Below are positions 27,468 through 36,900 of a DNA stretch of 64,000 nt, in pieces. The DNA is from Histomonas meleagridis (lineage: Eukaryota; Parabasalia; Tritrichomonadida; Dientamoebidae): assembly GCA_020186115.1 (NCBI GenBank), contig WSYJ01000060.1, forward strand, positions 1,860,001 through 1,924,000. The letters are read 5' to 3'. The position numbers were made by a program, and so were the translations under genes. The number at the start of each line of letters is the position of its first letter. Position 1 is the stretch's first letter. The notes below the pieces were generated by a model. It made no database searches. It saw only the letters and a list, made by a program, of their open reading frames with translations, and was not told the origin of the DNA.

Positions 27468-28781
27468 ATGTCTTCTGATGGGAAAGACTGTGGTCTTTAT
27501 TGGAAAGGAACCCTTAAAAAGAAGACATTTCTAGGGATTTGGCAAACCTGTTTTTGTGAACTTCAACTCACCGAATTTTACATACGTAAAACAGAATCGA
27601 CAGCTCAAATCAATAAAAGGATCCCTATGAATTCAGATACTATTGTTAATCTTATCGAAACAAATAATGGTCCCATTCTTACTGTTCAAGGAGCTGATAA
27701 TGAAGTAATTTATCTTAAAAGCGACAATGAAGAATCAATTTTTAAGTGGGTGATTGCACTTAGGTCAGCTACTTTTTACAATGCTAGTCTTGGAATCGAA
27801 TCATTCAATTTACTTAGGGTTATTGGAAGAGGATTTTATGGTAAAGTTACTCTTGTTTCAAAAAAGGATACGGGTGAACATTATGCACTTAAAACCATCC
27901 ACAAAGCTCGTATTATCAAAGCGCGAAAGCTTCAAATCCCAATAACCGAATTAAACATACTCAAAAAGCTTCGGCATCCATTTATTGTCAACCTCAAATT
28001 TGCTTTCCAATCAGCCACCAAGTTTTATCTTGGTCTGGAATATGTTCCAGGCGGCGATCTCAAAACATTAATAACTCGCAATCGCGAGAGCCTCACACCT
28101 AACCTCATTCGTCTTTACGTTGCTGAAGTTGCACTTGCTTTGAACCACATGCATAGTGTTGGTGTATTGTATCGCGATCTTAAACCAGAAAATCTTCTTA
28201 TCAACAATGATGGTCATTTAAAGGTCACTGATTTTGGGCTTTCTGAGGACGTTTCAGTTCTCAACTATAAATCTAGCGAGCTATGTGGTACTGCTGAATA
28301 TGTTGCACCAGAAGTAATCAAACGTGAACATTATTCATATGAAGTTGATTGGTGGGGACTTGGCATACTCACCTATGAGTTGTTTTTCGGTGTAACTCCT
28401 TTCTTTGCTCAAACAACAGAACTTATGTACCAAAGAATAGTTTCCAAAAAACCTCTATTCCCTATCGGCGCCGATAGTGACGTTGTATCGTTCGTGAAGT
28501 CACTTCTTAAAAAGGACCCTAAAAAAAGGGCAAATTTTGAGGAGCTAAAGGGGAAACCGTTTTGGGGTGGCCTTGACTTTGAAAAAGTGGCAAATAGAGA
28601 ATATGTTCCTGACTTCATTCCTTTATTAGAAGGCCCTGATGACGTGAAATATTTCGATGAGGAATTCACTGATGAAAAACCATGCGATTCCCCAGCAACG
28701 CCAATTATTGGGAGAAATGCTATGTTCACTGAATTTGATACAATTGAGGACTTAGGCGAGCACTGGTTCCAACAGAAATAA
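27468..28781 (+). CDS. AKT/PKB-like kinase: PH domain plus AGC kinase
   Basis: 437 residues from the first in-frame ATG (the open frame extends upstream without an ATG). PH domain at about 8-100 (GLYWKGTLKKKTFLGIWQTC ... IFKWVIALRSA). Kinase domain about 107-370: Gly loop IGRGFYGKV, Lys in YALKTIHK, catalytic loop YRDLKPENLL (Tyr replaces His, as in AGC kinases), Mg-binding TDFGLSED, activation segment LCGTAEYVAPEVI and DWWGLG. The tail (370-437) has TPIIG as turn motif and FTEFDTIED as hydrophobic motif. In the latter an Asp stands where AKT has the phosphorylated Ser/Thr. PH-AGC kinases are recruited by phosphoinositides; the threonine in GTAEY would be the PDK1 site. All catalytic residues are present. 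Confidence 0.92.
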   Translation: MSSDGKDCGLYWKGTLKKKTFLGIWQTCFCELQLTEFYIRKTESTAQINKRIPMNSDTIVNLIETNNGPILTVQGADNEVIYLKSDNEESIFKWVIALRSATFYNASLGIESFNLLRVIGRGFYGKVTLVSKKDTGEHYALKTIHKARIIKARKLQIPITELNILKKLRHPFIVNLKFAFQSATKFYLGLEYVPGGDLKTLITRNRESLTPNLIRLYVAEVALALNHMHSVGVLYRDLKPENLLINNDGHLKVTDFGLSEDVSVLNYKSSELCGTAEYVAPEVIKREHYSYEVDWWGLGILTYELFFGVTPFFAQTTELMYQRIVSKKPLFPIGADSDVVSFVKSLLKKDPKKRANFEELKGKPFWGGLDFEKVANREYVPDFIPLLEGPDDVKYFDEEFTDEKPCDSPATPIIGRNAMFTEFDTIEDLGEHWFQQK

Positions 28782-29306
28782 CATTTTTTCGCGACTGTGT
28801 ATAAAAATTAGTTGATATCTGTTACTTTTTTGTAATTTGTTTTAACTATGATCAAAAAATTATTTTTCAAATTCTGAATAATCATATTGAAGTTCTACAA
28901 AAGACTTTGCGAGATTACATTTGAAAATTCTTTCAGATAATGGTTTCGATATTTGGTTTATAAACATATGTTTTTTGATCGATGTTCATTCGAAATCTAA
29001 AAACGAACGGTTGACAAAAAATTGGTTTACAGATGACTTAGCAAATATAAATTTATAATCCACATGCCATATCTAATGTTTAAAAAAATCAAATTTAAAG
29101 AGTGTTATGCAAAATTTCTTCATAAGGAATCATATTTCATCTTAAACTTTAAACGATAAAAGTTTCTGTTGAAGCAAATAAAAGAACGTTCTTCCAAAAA
29201 AACCGATTCAAATTTGAATGTGGTATAAAAAAAATTCCGAATCGAATTTTGATAGCGAAAATTCAGTATAACTGTAAAATCTCTGATTTCAAAATTTTTG
29301 GAAACA
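28782..29306. other. Gene-free stretch
   Basis: 525 bp, AT-rich, no ORF. It should hold the promoter of the fimbrillin-like surface gene; AACGTTCTTCC occurs about 120 bp before its ATG. Confidence 0.4.
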
Positions 29307-30914
29307 ATGTTTTTCTGGTGCTTGGTTACTTCTACAATACTTTTTCAGCAAACTTGCCAAGAGAACGAATACAGACTTAAGCCTAGCTTTAGGAAAGTTG
29401 CTACGGAAAAAAAGCTCATTTCAGATGCATTCCATCCTAATTCAAAATTAAAAACGCACAGCTCAGAACATGCGATTAAATTTCAAGTATTTCTAGATAA
29501 AACAGATTATTTTGTGATATCTTCACCTTACTTTGAAGTTCAAAAACAAAACAATGTTACATCATCACAAAGAAAAATTCTATCATCCGATTTTTTTGAA
29601 GAAGGTGACCTTGCAGGTATTACCGTCACTAATGCATCATCAACTGAGTTGTTAGAAAAGTATTTTAATATTCCGCATGTTTATACAGGCACTTCTTTTG
29701 AGCCACTTGATACTGAACAAAAAATTATGTTTCCAATTACTGATGAGAATCTAACATTTTCTATGTATTATCCTTACATCGAAAATATCTCTCGTGATGA
29801 TGGTAATTCGATGATTATATCTACAAGTAACCAAAAAACAGTTGAAGACCAAAAAAAGATTGATATATATTGTCAAGCAAATGTACAAGGAGGAACTTCA
29901 GTTTCATTTAATTTGAAACATATAATGTCATCCATAGTATTATCTGTTACATTAGGTGATGGATTTACACCTGATCAAATTTCATCAGGTTGGACATTTT
30001 ATTTATCAAATTTAAGACTTAATGGAACTTTTAATATTTATAGTGGATATGCAACAGCAGATTTGAACTCAGAACCAGTTACTGATTGGAATATCACAGA
30101 TTTTGTTCAAACTAATGATGAAACAACAGGTAAAAGACAATATATATTATATTTATTTCCGCAAACATTAGAAAAAGGTTTAAATTTTTCGGCATGTTAT
30201 AATGGAAAGTTTTACAATAAAACCATAAGTCTTTCTGAATTAAAAACCAATACAAGATATAATTTATCAACAGTATTGGATGAGTTTAATACATTAACAT
30301 TTTCTGAATCAAATACATATACTAATTCAAACACTTTTACAAATTCTCATACATTTAAAGAGTCAAATACTTTTACTAAATCAAATATTTTTACTGAGTC
30401 TTTTCCAAATGATGTTTCGATAACAAAAACTTTTATTTTGATTCATACATTACAAGATACTGTTACGTTCACTCAAACTTTATATCATTCGAAAATATTA
30501 TCAATGATATTAATTAATTCATCATATTTTTATACTTATTCAGAATTATTTTATTATAATTTTTCATTATTTCATTATTTAACTGAAACTGATATTTATT
30601 CACGTTCTTTTATGTATTATCAAACATCAGATTTAAATAATAATAATGAAGATGTTAACAATAAAGAAATGAATCTTACAATGATTATTGTTATTGTTTG
30701 TGTTTCAATTATAATTATTGTTCTCATTATTTTATTTGTTATATTCTTGCGACGAAAACATAATATTCAAAAAGAAGATTTAACAGAAGAAGGAAATAAA
30801 GATGAACAAGAAATCAACGCTAACACCAATATAACATCATATGAATATATTCCGACTGTTGAAGAAGATCCATTTGCTAAAGATTTTAAAGAAGATAATA
30901 TGTTCAAAATATGA
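29307..30914 (+). CDS. Surface protein with fimbrillin (Mfa-like) ectodomain, Thr-rich stalk and TM anchor
   Basis: 535 residues from the ATG at 29307. A signal peptide (MFFWCLVTSTILFQQTC) is followed by an ectodomain at about 65-326. In order it shows FFEEGDLAGITV, a MYYPYIEN strand, NQKTVEDQKKIDIYCQANV, SVSFNLKHIMSSIVLSVTLG, WTFYLSNLRLNGTFNIYSG, YILYLFPQTLEKGLNFSACY and LKTNTRYNLSTVL. That sequence (GD.IGV, YYPY, DQ..D, F.H..S...L, LPQ...G..F, L..G..Y.L) is how Bacteroidetes Mfa-like fimbrillin/FimA-type subunits read. Then comes a stalk of TFT/SNTFT repeats (about 327-400), a Tyr/Phe-rich stretch, a TM helix (about 457-480), RRKHN stop-transfer and an acidic cytoplasmic tail. The domain assignment is by pattern only. 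A bacterial origin is inferred. Confidence 0.72.
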   Translation: MFFWCLVTSTILFQQTCQENEYRLKPSFRKVATEKKLISDAFHPNSKLKTHSSEHAIKFQVFLDKTDYFVISSPYFEVQKQNNVTSSQRKILSSDFFEEGDLAGITVTNASSTELLEKYFNIPHVYTGTSFEPLDTEQKIMFPITDENLTFSMYYPYIENISRDDGNSMIISTSNQKTVEDQKKIDIYCQANVQGGTSVSFNLKHIMSSIVLSVTLGDGFTPDQISSGWTFYLSNLRLNGTFNIYSGYATADLNSEPVTDWNITDFVQTNDETTGKRQYILYLFPQTLEKGLNFSACYNGKFYNKTISLSELKTNTRYNLSTVLDEFNTLTFSESNTYTNSNTFTNSHTFKESNTFTKSNIFTESFPNDVSITKTFILIHTLQDTVTFTQTLYHSKILSMILINSSYFYTYSELFYYNFSLFHYLTETDIYSRSFMYYQTSDLNNNNEDVNNKEMNLTMIIVIVCVSIIIIVLIILFVIFLRRKHNIQKEDLTEEGNKDEQEINANTNITSYEYIPTVEEDPFAKDFKEDNMFKI

Positions 30915-31250
30915 ATTTCATTCATGTTGAAGAGTATTTATTTAAATAAACTGTTTTTATTTGTTAATAATGTCTTTGAATTTGAAATAATTAGTTAAAA
31001 ATACGAAAATAAATTTAAAATATATCATTCCCCATTGTTAAACAATTTATTAACATATTTTTTTTATACCAAATATTTTAAATGATTATCGTACACATTC
31101 TTAAATAGTATAAATACAAATTAACCAAATTCTACATTAAAATTATCCAAATATGAGATAAATTTTGATTAAAAAATAATTTAAAACATAAAATTTTTAT
31201 ATAGTATATAATAACAATAAATATATCAATAAAAAAGAACTTTTTTTTTG
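30915..31250. other. Gene-free stretch between convergent genes
   Basis: 336 bp of extremely AT-rich 3' flank; no feature seen. Confidence 0.4.
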
Positions 31251-32345
31251 TTATTTCTCTGTTACATATTCATGGACATGTATATCCAAGTTTGCGGCAA
31301 TTGTACTTATTTCCTGTTCGTTCGCGAGACATTTTAGCTTTGGTTCTCTGTATATATCACCTCTAATTTCGATCAGTGCCAATCTTTCCAGCTGTTGCAC
31401 CTGTAAATAAGCAGAATAATCGAAATCGATTTCGAAAAGATGACTATAAAAAAGTGCCTTTGATATAGCAAACACTCTTTCCAATGATACGTATTCATGA
31501 TCTTCAAGAAGTTTTGTCGATCTTCTTTTCTTTTTTAATGATCTAGCAAATCTCATCAGATCAGATGTAGTTGAAGTTTTAGAAGCAATATAAACCGCAA
31601 GGAGAATCACAGAAGCAACAGTAGACAACCCATCAATACGGCAAACCTTCTGAATGCGCATTGTGTCGAGACATTTAAGAATTTCTTTCCCTATCGTCTT
31701 TTGGGGCGCCCCAGAAACCGAATGACATATGAAAATGATGTCTCTGATGTCCTTTGTCATCGGCTCTGAAATGGTAATGATCTTGCGAACTAATACACCA
31801 AAGGACTCATCGTCTTCTTTGTTATAGGCAGAAAGAATAATTTGTTCAAGCTCAGGTTTATCATACGCAGGAAAGATAATGTTTGTAATTGAAAATGGAT
31901 CAATTCTGAAGAAAGAGGGATTAACATGTGTAACAAAAATAAAAGTAAAATTTGTGAGAATGTGTGAATCAATTACAGCAATTGATTGTGCTAAAAGATC
32001 ATTCGCACCATCTTCAAGAAGATCAAAAGAATCAAAAACTATAATTGTTTCAACTTCATCATTAACATATTTGGTAATTTGTTGAAACGAAGAAATTTTC
32101 TTAATTTTTGTTTCTTCATCTGATAATTGTTGAACCATACTTGTCAATACATCTGAAATTGTATCGCCAGTATCACAATAGAGATGAACACATCTTGTTG
32201 TATCTTTCACTTGGTCAATAAGAAAGTTCACCGTTATTGTTTTTCCAGATGAAACAGGTCCTGATAAAAGAATTATTTTGCTCCCTGATTTTAAAGAGTA
32301 TAAAAGCTTTGCGTATTGTTCTTGGCGACAAATTGGATGTTCCAT
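31251..32345 (-). CDS. ORC5: Origin recognition complex subunit 5
   Basis: 364 residues, ATG start with an initiator TCACAT 11 bases before it. AAA+ ATPase fold: R6xxQ at the start (CRQEQYAKLLYSLKSG), Walker A GPVSSGKT at about 30-37, Walker-B-like strand IIVFDSFDLLED at about 100-111 (the second acidic residue is Ser, as is common in ORC5), then a sensor-1-like strand FTFIFVTHVNPSFFR. The C-terminal part reads ILLAVYIASKTSTTSDLMRF then KKKRRS and SLERVFAISKALF. This corresponds to the ORC5 block LASYNPAKxDxRFF ... KxxKRRK ... FPLERLLAIF. It would bind ATP within the Orc1-5 ring at replication origins. It shares a 104-bp divergent promoter with uL23. Confidence 0.88.
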   Translation of the reverse strand: MEHPICRQEQYAKLLYSLKSGSKIILLSGPVSSGKTITVNFLIDQVKDTTRCVHLYCDTGDTISDVLTSMVQQLSDEETKIKKISSFQQITKYVNDEVETIIVFDSFDLLEDGANDLLAQSIAVIDSHILTNFTFIFVTHVNPSFFRIDPFSITNIIFPAYDKPELEQIILSAYNKEDDESFGVLVRKIITISEPMTKDIRDIIFICHSVSGAPQKTIGKEILKCLDTMRIQKVCRIDGLSTVASVILLAVYIASKTSTTSDLMRFARSLKKKRRSTKLLEDHEYVSLERVFAISKALFYSHLFEIDFDYSAYLQVQQLERLALIEIRGDIYREPKLKCLANEQEISTIAANLDIHVHEYVTEK

Positions 32346-32355
32346 GTTTGAGGAA

Positions 32356-32361
32356 ATGTGA
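32356..32361 (-). promoter_or_regulatory. Initiator-like TCACAT of ORC5
   Basis: TCACATTTCCTCAAACATG on the minus strand; TCA(+1)CAT fits the trichomonad initiator, 10 bases before the ATG. Confidence 0.5.
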
Positions 32362-32380
32362 CATGAAAACTCTGAGAACG

Positions 32381-32386
32381 ACCGTT
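32381..32386. promoter_or_regulatory. AACGGT element in the ORC5/uL23 divergent promoter
   Basis: TGATAACGGTCGTTC (minus-strand reading) lies 35 bases before ORC5 and 63 before uL23. TAACGG is a perfect YAACGG Myb core, with a second AACG half-site on the other strand overlapping it. Confidence 0.45.
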
Positions 32387-32449
32387 ATCACTTGTGTTAA
32401 TTTTTTAACATAGTCTGTGAATTTGGATGCGGTTTTGGCCTTTCTTCAC

Positions 32450-32866
32450 ATGTCAGGCAAAGCAGAAGCCGCAGCAAAAGCAGCTGAACAAGGACAAAAA
32501 AAGCAAATCAAGAAGACAAGGAATTTCAAGAAGTTCCAAAAGCCAAAAGCTACAATTCCAGCTAAGAAACCACAATATGAACATAAGGCTGTTCAACCAG
32601 TTTCTTTAAAGCGTAATGATTACAAGATCATCAAAGGCCCAGTTACATCAGATAAAGCTTCTCGTAAACTTGAAGATGAAAACACAATGACATTCTATGT
32701 CGATATCCGTGCTAAGAAACCAGAAATTGCTGCAGCCATCAATCGCCTTTATCATGTTAAACCAGTCAGTGTTAAGACATTGATCACACCCAAGTTCCTT
32801 AAGAAGGCTTATGTTCGTCTTCCAGAAGAAGTTGAAGCAATGAATCTTGCAAACGAAATGGCATAA
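32450..32866 (+). CDS. RPL23A: Large-subunit ribosomal protein uL23 (L23a)
   Basis: 138 residues from the ATG at 32450, preceded at once by TTCACATG, which suggests a leader of only a few bases. The basic N-terminal extension (KKQIKKTRNFKKFQKPKA) is typical of the eukaryotic/archaeal form. The globular part contains YKIIKGPVTSDKASRKLEDE then NTMTFYVDIRAKKPEIAAAI, then LYHVKPVSVKTLITPKFLKK and AYVRLP. uL23 sits at the exit of the peptide tunnel and docks SRP and chaperones. Codon usage is visibly less AT-biased than in surrounding genes, as expected for a highly expressed gene. Confidence 0.95.
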   Translation: MSGKAEAAAKAAEQGQKKQIKKTRNFKKFQKPKATIPAKKPQYEHKAVQPVSLKRNDYKIIKGPVTSDKASRKLEDENTMTFYVDIRAKKPEIAAAINRLYHVKPVSVKTLITPKFLKKAYVRLPEEVEAMNLANEMA

Positions 32867-32929
32867 ATTGTCACGTTAAATTTTACGTTTTATTTAATTA
32901 CTTTCTCGGTGAATATGAAAAATTTAAAA

Positions 32930-33532
32930 TTAACCACAACATGACTTTTTACCCTGACCATTGGATTGCTTGATATCTACAGATTGTGTCTTGGTCGCTT
33001 TGTTTATAATGTTACCTTTGTTTTGTATTAATTTGTTGAGAGCCATTTGGAACATTCGATCAATACCGGTTCCTTGAGAAGCACTAGTTTCGGCGTAAAG
33101 CGCAAAGTTATCAGTAGCTAATGAATTAGCTGTTTGAAATTCAATTACTCTACTATCTTCTAGATCTATTTTGTTACCGCAAATTATTATAACAATTTCA
33201 TCTTCTACGTTAGTATTAAGTTCTTTGATCCAATAGCTAACGGAATCATAACTTTCAGCTTTTGTAACATCAAAAACGATGATTGCAATCAAAGCACTTC
33301 TATAATACATTGGTGCCAACCCTCTATAAACTTCTTGCCCAGCGGTATCCCAAATCAAAAGTTCTAGTTGTTGTCCTTCAATATTTACATCTTTTGTTAC
33401 AAAAGCAGCACCAATTGTTGGATTAACATTTTCCTGAAATGTTCCTGAGACATACTTCGAGACAATACTCGTTTTTCCAACACCAGAATCGCCAAGAAGC
33501 ACCAATTTCACTGCATTTCCGTCACCACTCAT
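32930..33532 (-). CDS. Rab5-like GTPase, copy 1
   Basis: 200 residues from the ATG at 33532. Motifs: GDSGVGKTS (P-loop), PTIGAAF (switch I), WDTAGQEVYRGLAPMYYR (switch II, Rab5-type), GNKIDLED, ETSAS, and a C-terminal KKSCCG that should be doubly geranylgeranylated. IGAAF plus LAPMYYRSA is typical of the Rab5/21/22 group, which controls early endosome fusion. Q in TAGQE is kept, so GTP hydrolysis should be normal. A close paralogue lies at 45038-45643; the two share a 14-base upstream element. Confidence 0.92.
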   Translation of the reverse strand: MSGDGNAVKLVLLGDSGVGKTSIVSKYVSGTFQENVNPTIGAAFVTKDVNIEGQQLELLIWDTAGQEVYRGLAPMYYRSALIAIIVFDVTKAESYDSVSYWIKELNTNVEDEIVIIICGNKIDLEDSRVIEFQTANSLATDNFALYAETSASQGTGIDRMFQMALNKLIQNKGNIINKATKTQSVDIKQSNGQGKKSCCG

Positions 33533-33537
33533 TTGTA

Positions 33538-33543
33538 AAGTGA
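33538..33543 (-). promoter_or_regulatory. Initiator-like TCACTT of Rab5-like copy 1
   Basis: TCACTTTACAAATG on the minus strand; five bases separate the motif from the ATG. Confidence 0.55.
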
Positions 33544-33549
33544 AAATGT

Positions 33550-33565
33550 ATTTCAATGAAACCGC
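33550..33565 (-). promoter_or_regulatory. Conserved upstream element of Rab5-like copy 1
   Basis: GCGGTTTCATTGAAAT on the minus strand, 17 bases before the ATG. The core CGGTTTCATTGAAAT recurs upstream of the second copy (45668-45682) while the flanking sequence is unrelated. Confidence 0.5.
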
Positions 33566-33929
33566 TGTCAATTGTGTTGTAATCTCATTCACAAACATTT
33601 CAACTGATCTTCAACAAGAAAAAACTTCAAAACTCAATAATCATCAAAATTAAAATAACATTTTCTTAGAAAAACATTTTCCTTTTAAACTTCTTTAGTT
33701 GTAAATTAATTTCGATCATTAGAACTGTTTTGTTGTGTTCCATCATTTCGAATGTGACATTTGCCAATCAGAATAATCCATTGAATTCCGATAACTTTTT
33801 GTGTTCGTTGTGTAAAAAAATGCAAAACGATAATAAAATGTAATTTTACTTGTGCAGCCGCAACTTGAATGAGAAATATGCGAAAAAAGAGAAAACGTAT
33901 TAACAGTTAACGTTTACATATAAGTGTGA
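33566..33929. other. Gene-free stretch between RecQ 3' end and Rab promoter
   Basis: AT-rich; no ORF or notable structure seen. Confidence 0.35.
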
Positions 33930-36900
33930 TCACATTTTCATGAGCAAAGGCTTCAATTGTTCCGCTAATGCCTTTGCAACATCGTTACTCGTCAATAAGT
34001 TTTGGATCTTATTCATCAAATCCGTTTCTTCTTTTGGTTTCTGTTGCATTTGTTGCTGCTGAATTGGTGGTGGAGGAGGTGGTGGTGGTCGAGGTCTTTG
34101 TTGTTGTTGTTGTTGTGGAGCTATTGTGAGTTGTGGTGGTGGCATTTGTGGTTGAGCCTTTCGATTTGTGCTTTTGTTACCGAAATATGGCGATGATCCT
34201 TGAACTGTTTCTTGGCCATTTAATCCACGTATATACTCGCAAAAGCAATCTCCATATCTTGCGATTTGAGTCTTTGTTAGCCCATTAATATTTTCAAGCT
34301 CTTTAATATTTTTTGGATTAATTGCAGCCATTTGTTTCAAAGCGTCCGTTGAAACTATACTATTTGGATCTGCTCCAATTTGGTCTGCGATTCTCTGTCT
34401 AATATTCAACAATTCCTTATAAGTATTATCATTTGACACCGAAACACCATTTTGTGAATCATTTTCGGGGTGCCTCAATTTTGACGTGTTGTTAACGTTC
34501 TCCACCATCACTTTTGGAAACTCGTTCGAACGGATCAAACCAATATTTTTGCCCGCCCTTAAATAAACGATAGGCCCGTGAGCTGAGTGACGGTTTCCCT
34601 CTTCCAAAATTTCTTTTTCCAACAAAACCCTAATAATTCGATGAACGATGTCTTGGTTAATCCCTTTGAAGCAAGTTCCCATCCCATGTTCCGGTAATTT
34701 GTCATCACCAGCTTTGACAATCTTTTGACTTTTTGAACCGGTGTAAACCGAAACGATATAAGAAACGGTTGGGTGAGGTGCCGATCGTCTTTTGATGTTG
34801 TTAACTAAAGAAGCTATGTTCTTAGCGTGCTGTGTGACATCTATCAAATTAATTGAATTATTCCTTCCTTCAATTTTTGAAAGGCAATTGTCACACATGC
34901 CATGGCAATCATTTGGGTTAAAGTCTTCACCAAAATATTTCAATAAGTTCACCCGGCGACAAATGCTTTTCTCAATCCCATATTGTGTCATTGAAGATAA
35001 CAATTCCATTTCAATGTCAAGCCTTTGCTTCGCTTTGTATTCTGTCGTCTGCCATATTAACTTTGACACTTTTGACTTGTCGGAGATTTTAAACATCAAA
35101 GCGCAACATGACCTCTTGCCATCTCTCCCCGCACGTCCGCTTTCTTGGTAATATTCTTCTAAACTCTTCGGCATAGTATGATGTATTACATATCGGACAT
35201 CTTCTTTATCGATGCCCATACCGAATGCTAATGTTGCCACAATAACTTTCACTTGATTCGACATCCATTTTCTTTGGTTATCAGTTTTAACACTTGTGTT
35301 TAACTTCGCATGATAAGGCAAAGATTGTAGTCCATTATTACACAACCAGTCACTAATTCTTTCAGTTTCTTTCGTCTTAGTACAGAATATTAAACCAGTT
35401 TCATTTTCATAGTTATGTGACTTAATCCAATTTAATATTGTTTCACATTCCTTAATGAAGTTTCCTTCTTTTGAGATAACTTCATAAAACAAATTTGGCC
35501 TATTAAATGACTGTTGGAATATCTTACAATTGGCAATCGATAATTCCTTAATAATGTCCGCTTTCACAGATGGTGTTGCAGTCGCAGTCAATGCCATTAT
35601 CGAAATATTTGGAAACGAACTCTTAATTATATTCAGCTGTGTATATTGAGGTCTAAAGTCATGTCCCCATTGAGATACGCAATGTGCTTCGTCAATAGCA
35701 AATCTACAAATCATATTCTTATGATATAGTTCAGTGATAATACCAAACAAATGTTGACTTTGCGTAAGCTTTTCAGGTGTAATATATAGAAACAATATAT
35801 TACCTTGTCGTAAATTGTTTGTAACTTCGAAATATTTCTTCTGCCCAGTGTCCGCTGATAAAAACTCAACGGATATCCCGAGCGCGCGTAACCCTCGAAC
35901 TTGATCTTCAATTAATGCAATCAATGGAGAAACAACAATAGTAAGTTTTTGTTGTATGTAACCCGGCAATTGATAACATAAACTTTTCCCGCCGCCTGTC
36001 GGCATTAGCACAAAGACATCTTCGCCTTTTAGTGCTGCATCGATTGCTGACGCTTGAACGCCTCGGAATTGGCGATGATGGAATACGTTTTGGTTAACGG
36101 ATGTGATCTTTTCTAAAACATTCGGATCAATAGATGTCGTAGAAGATGGTACAAAAGTTTCAGTGATCTCTTCAAACGTTTCGTCAGGCGAATAATTGTA
36201 GTGCAAATATTTCGCTGAGGCTGTGACCGGCGGTTTTTCATAGATTCGCGGTGAACTGTTCGATGGCTCGTCAATGAGTTGTGATGAGTAGTCATTGTAT
36301 GAGGACTGGTTATATGCCGTTGGAAATGAATTACTTTGAGACGATGTGAAATCATTTTGATTATAATTATAATTTGATGATGGAAATGAATTACTTTGAT
36401 ATGAAGTAAAACTGTTTTGGCTGTATGTTGTGTTGCGTGCGCTGTAGTCCATCGACGCAATGTTTGAAACTCGATCAATTTTCGGATTTTGAATTTGACT
36501 TTCGATATTGTCGATCCGTGACCATATTTGACTACGCCGTTGTTTGAGTTGACCGATTTCAATCGATTGTGGATTGGTTCGAAGAAGTTCGCCAATTTGA
36601 TGTGATATGTCATCAGATTCTTTATAAAGATTTTGTAAATCTTGATGCGTTGGTGGTGCCACATCCGGAATTCCTTCACTGATGTTGTCAAAATCAAAGT
36701 CAGAGTCATCATCAAGAAAAGATAATATTTCACCTGGATTATCATTAGATTTATTGGGTGAATTTTTGGATGAATGAGCTTGCCTTGGTTGTATTGGTGG
36801 CATTGGCGGTATTTCTTGGAAGTTTTGGTGATTGGTATTATTTTGTCTTTGTTCAAATTTCTGATTCATATTAATTAAAAATGTATTAGAATAACTATTG

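Noticed and set aside
34002-34196. Trp/Leu-rich ORF opposite the RecQ C-terminus
   Set aside because: Shadow of the Pro/Gln-rich tail of RecQ.
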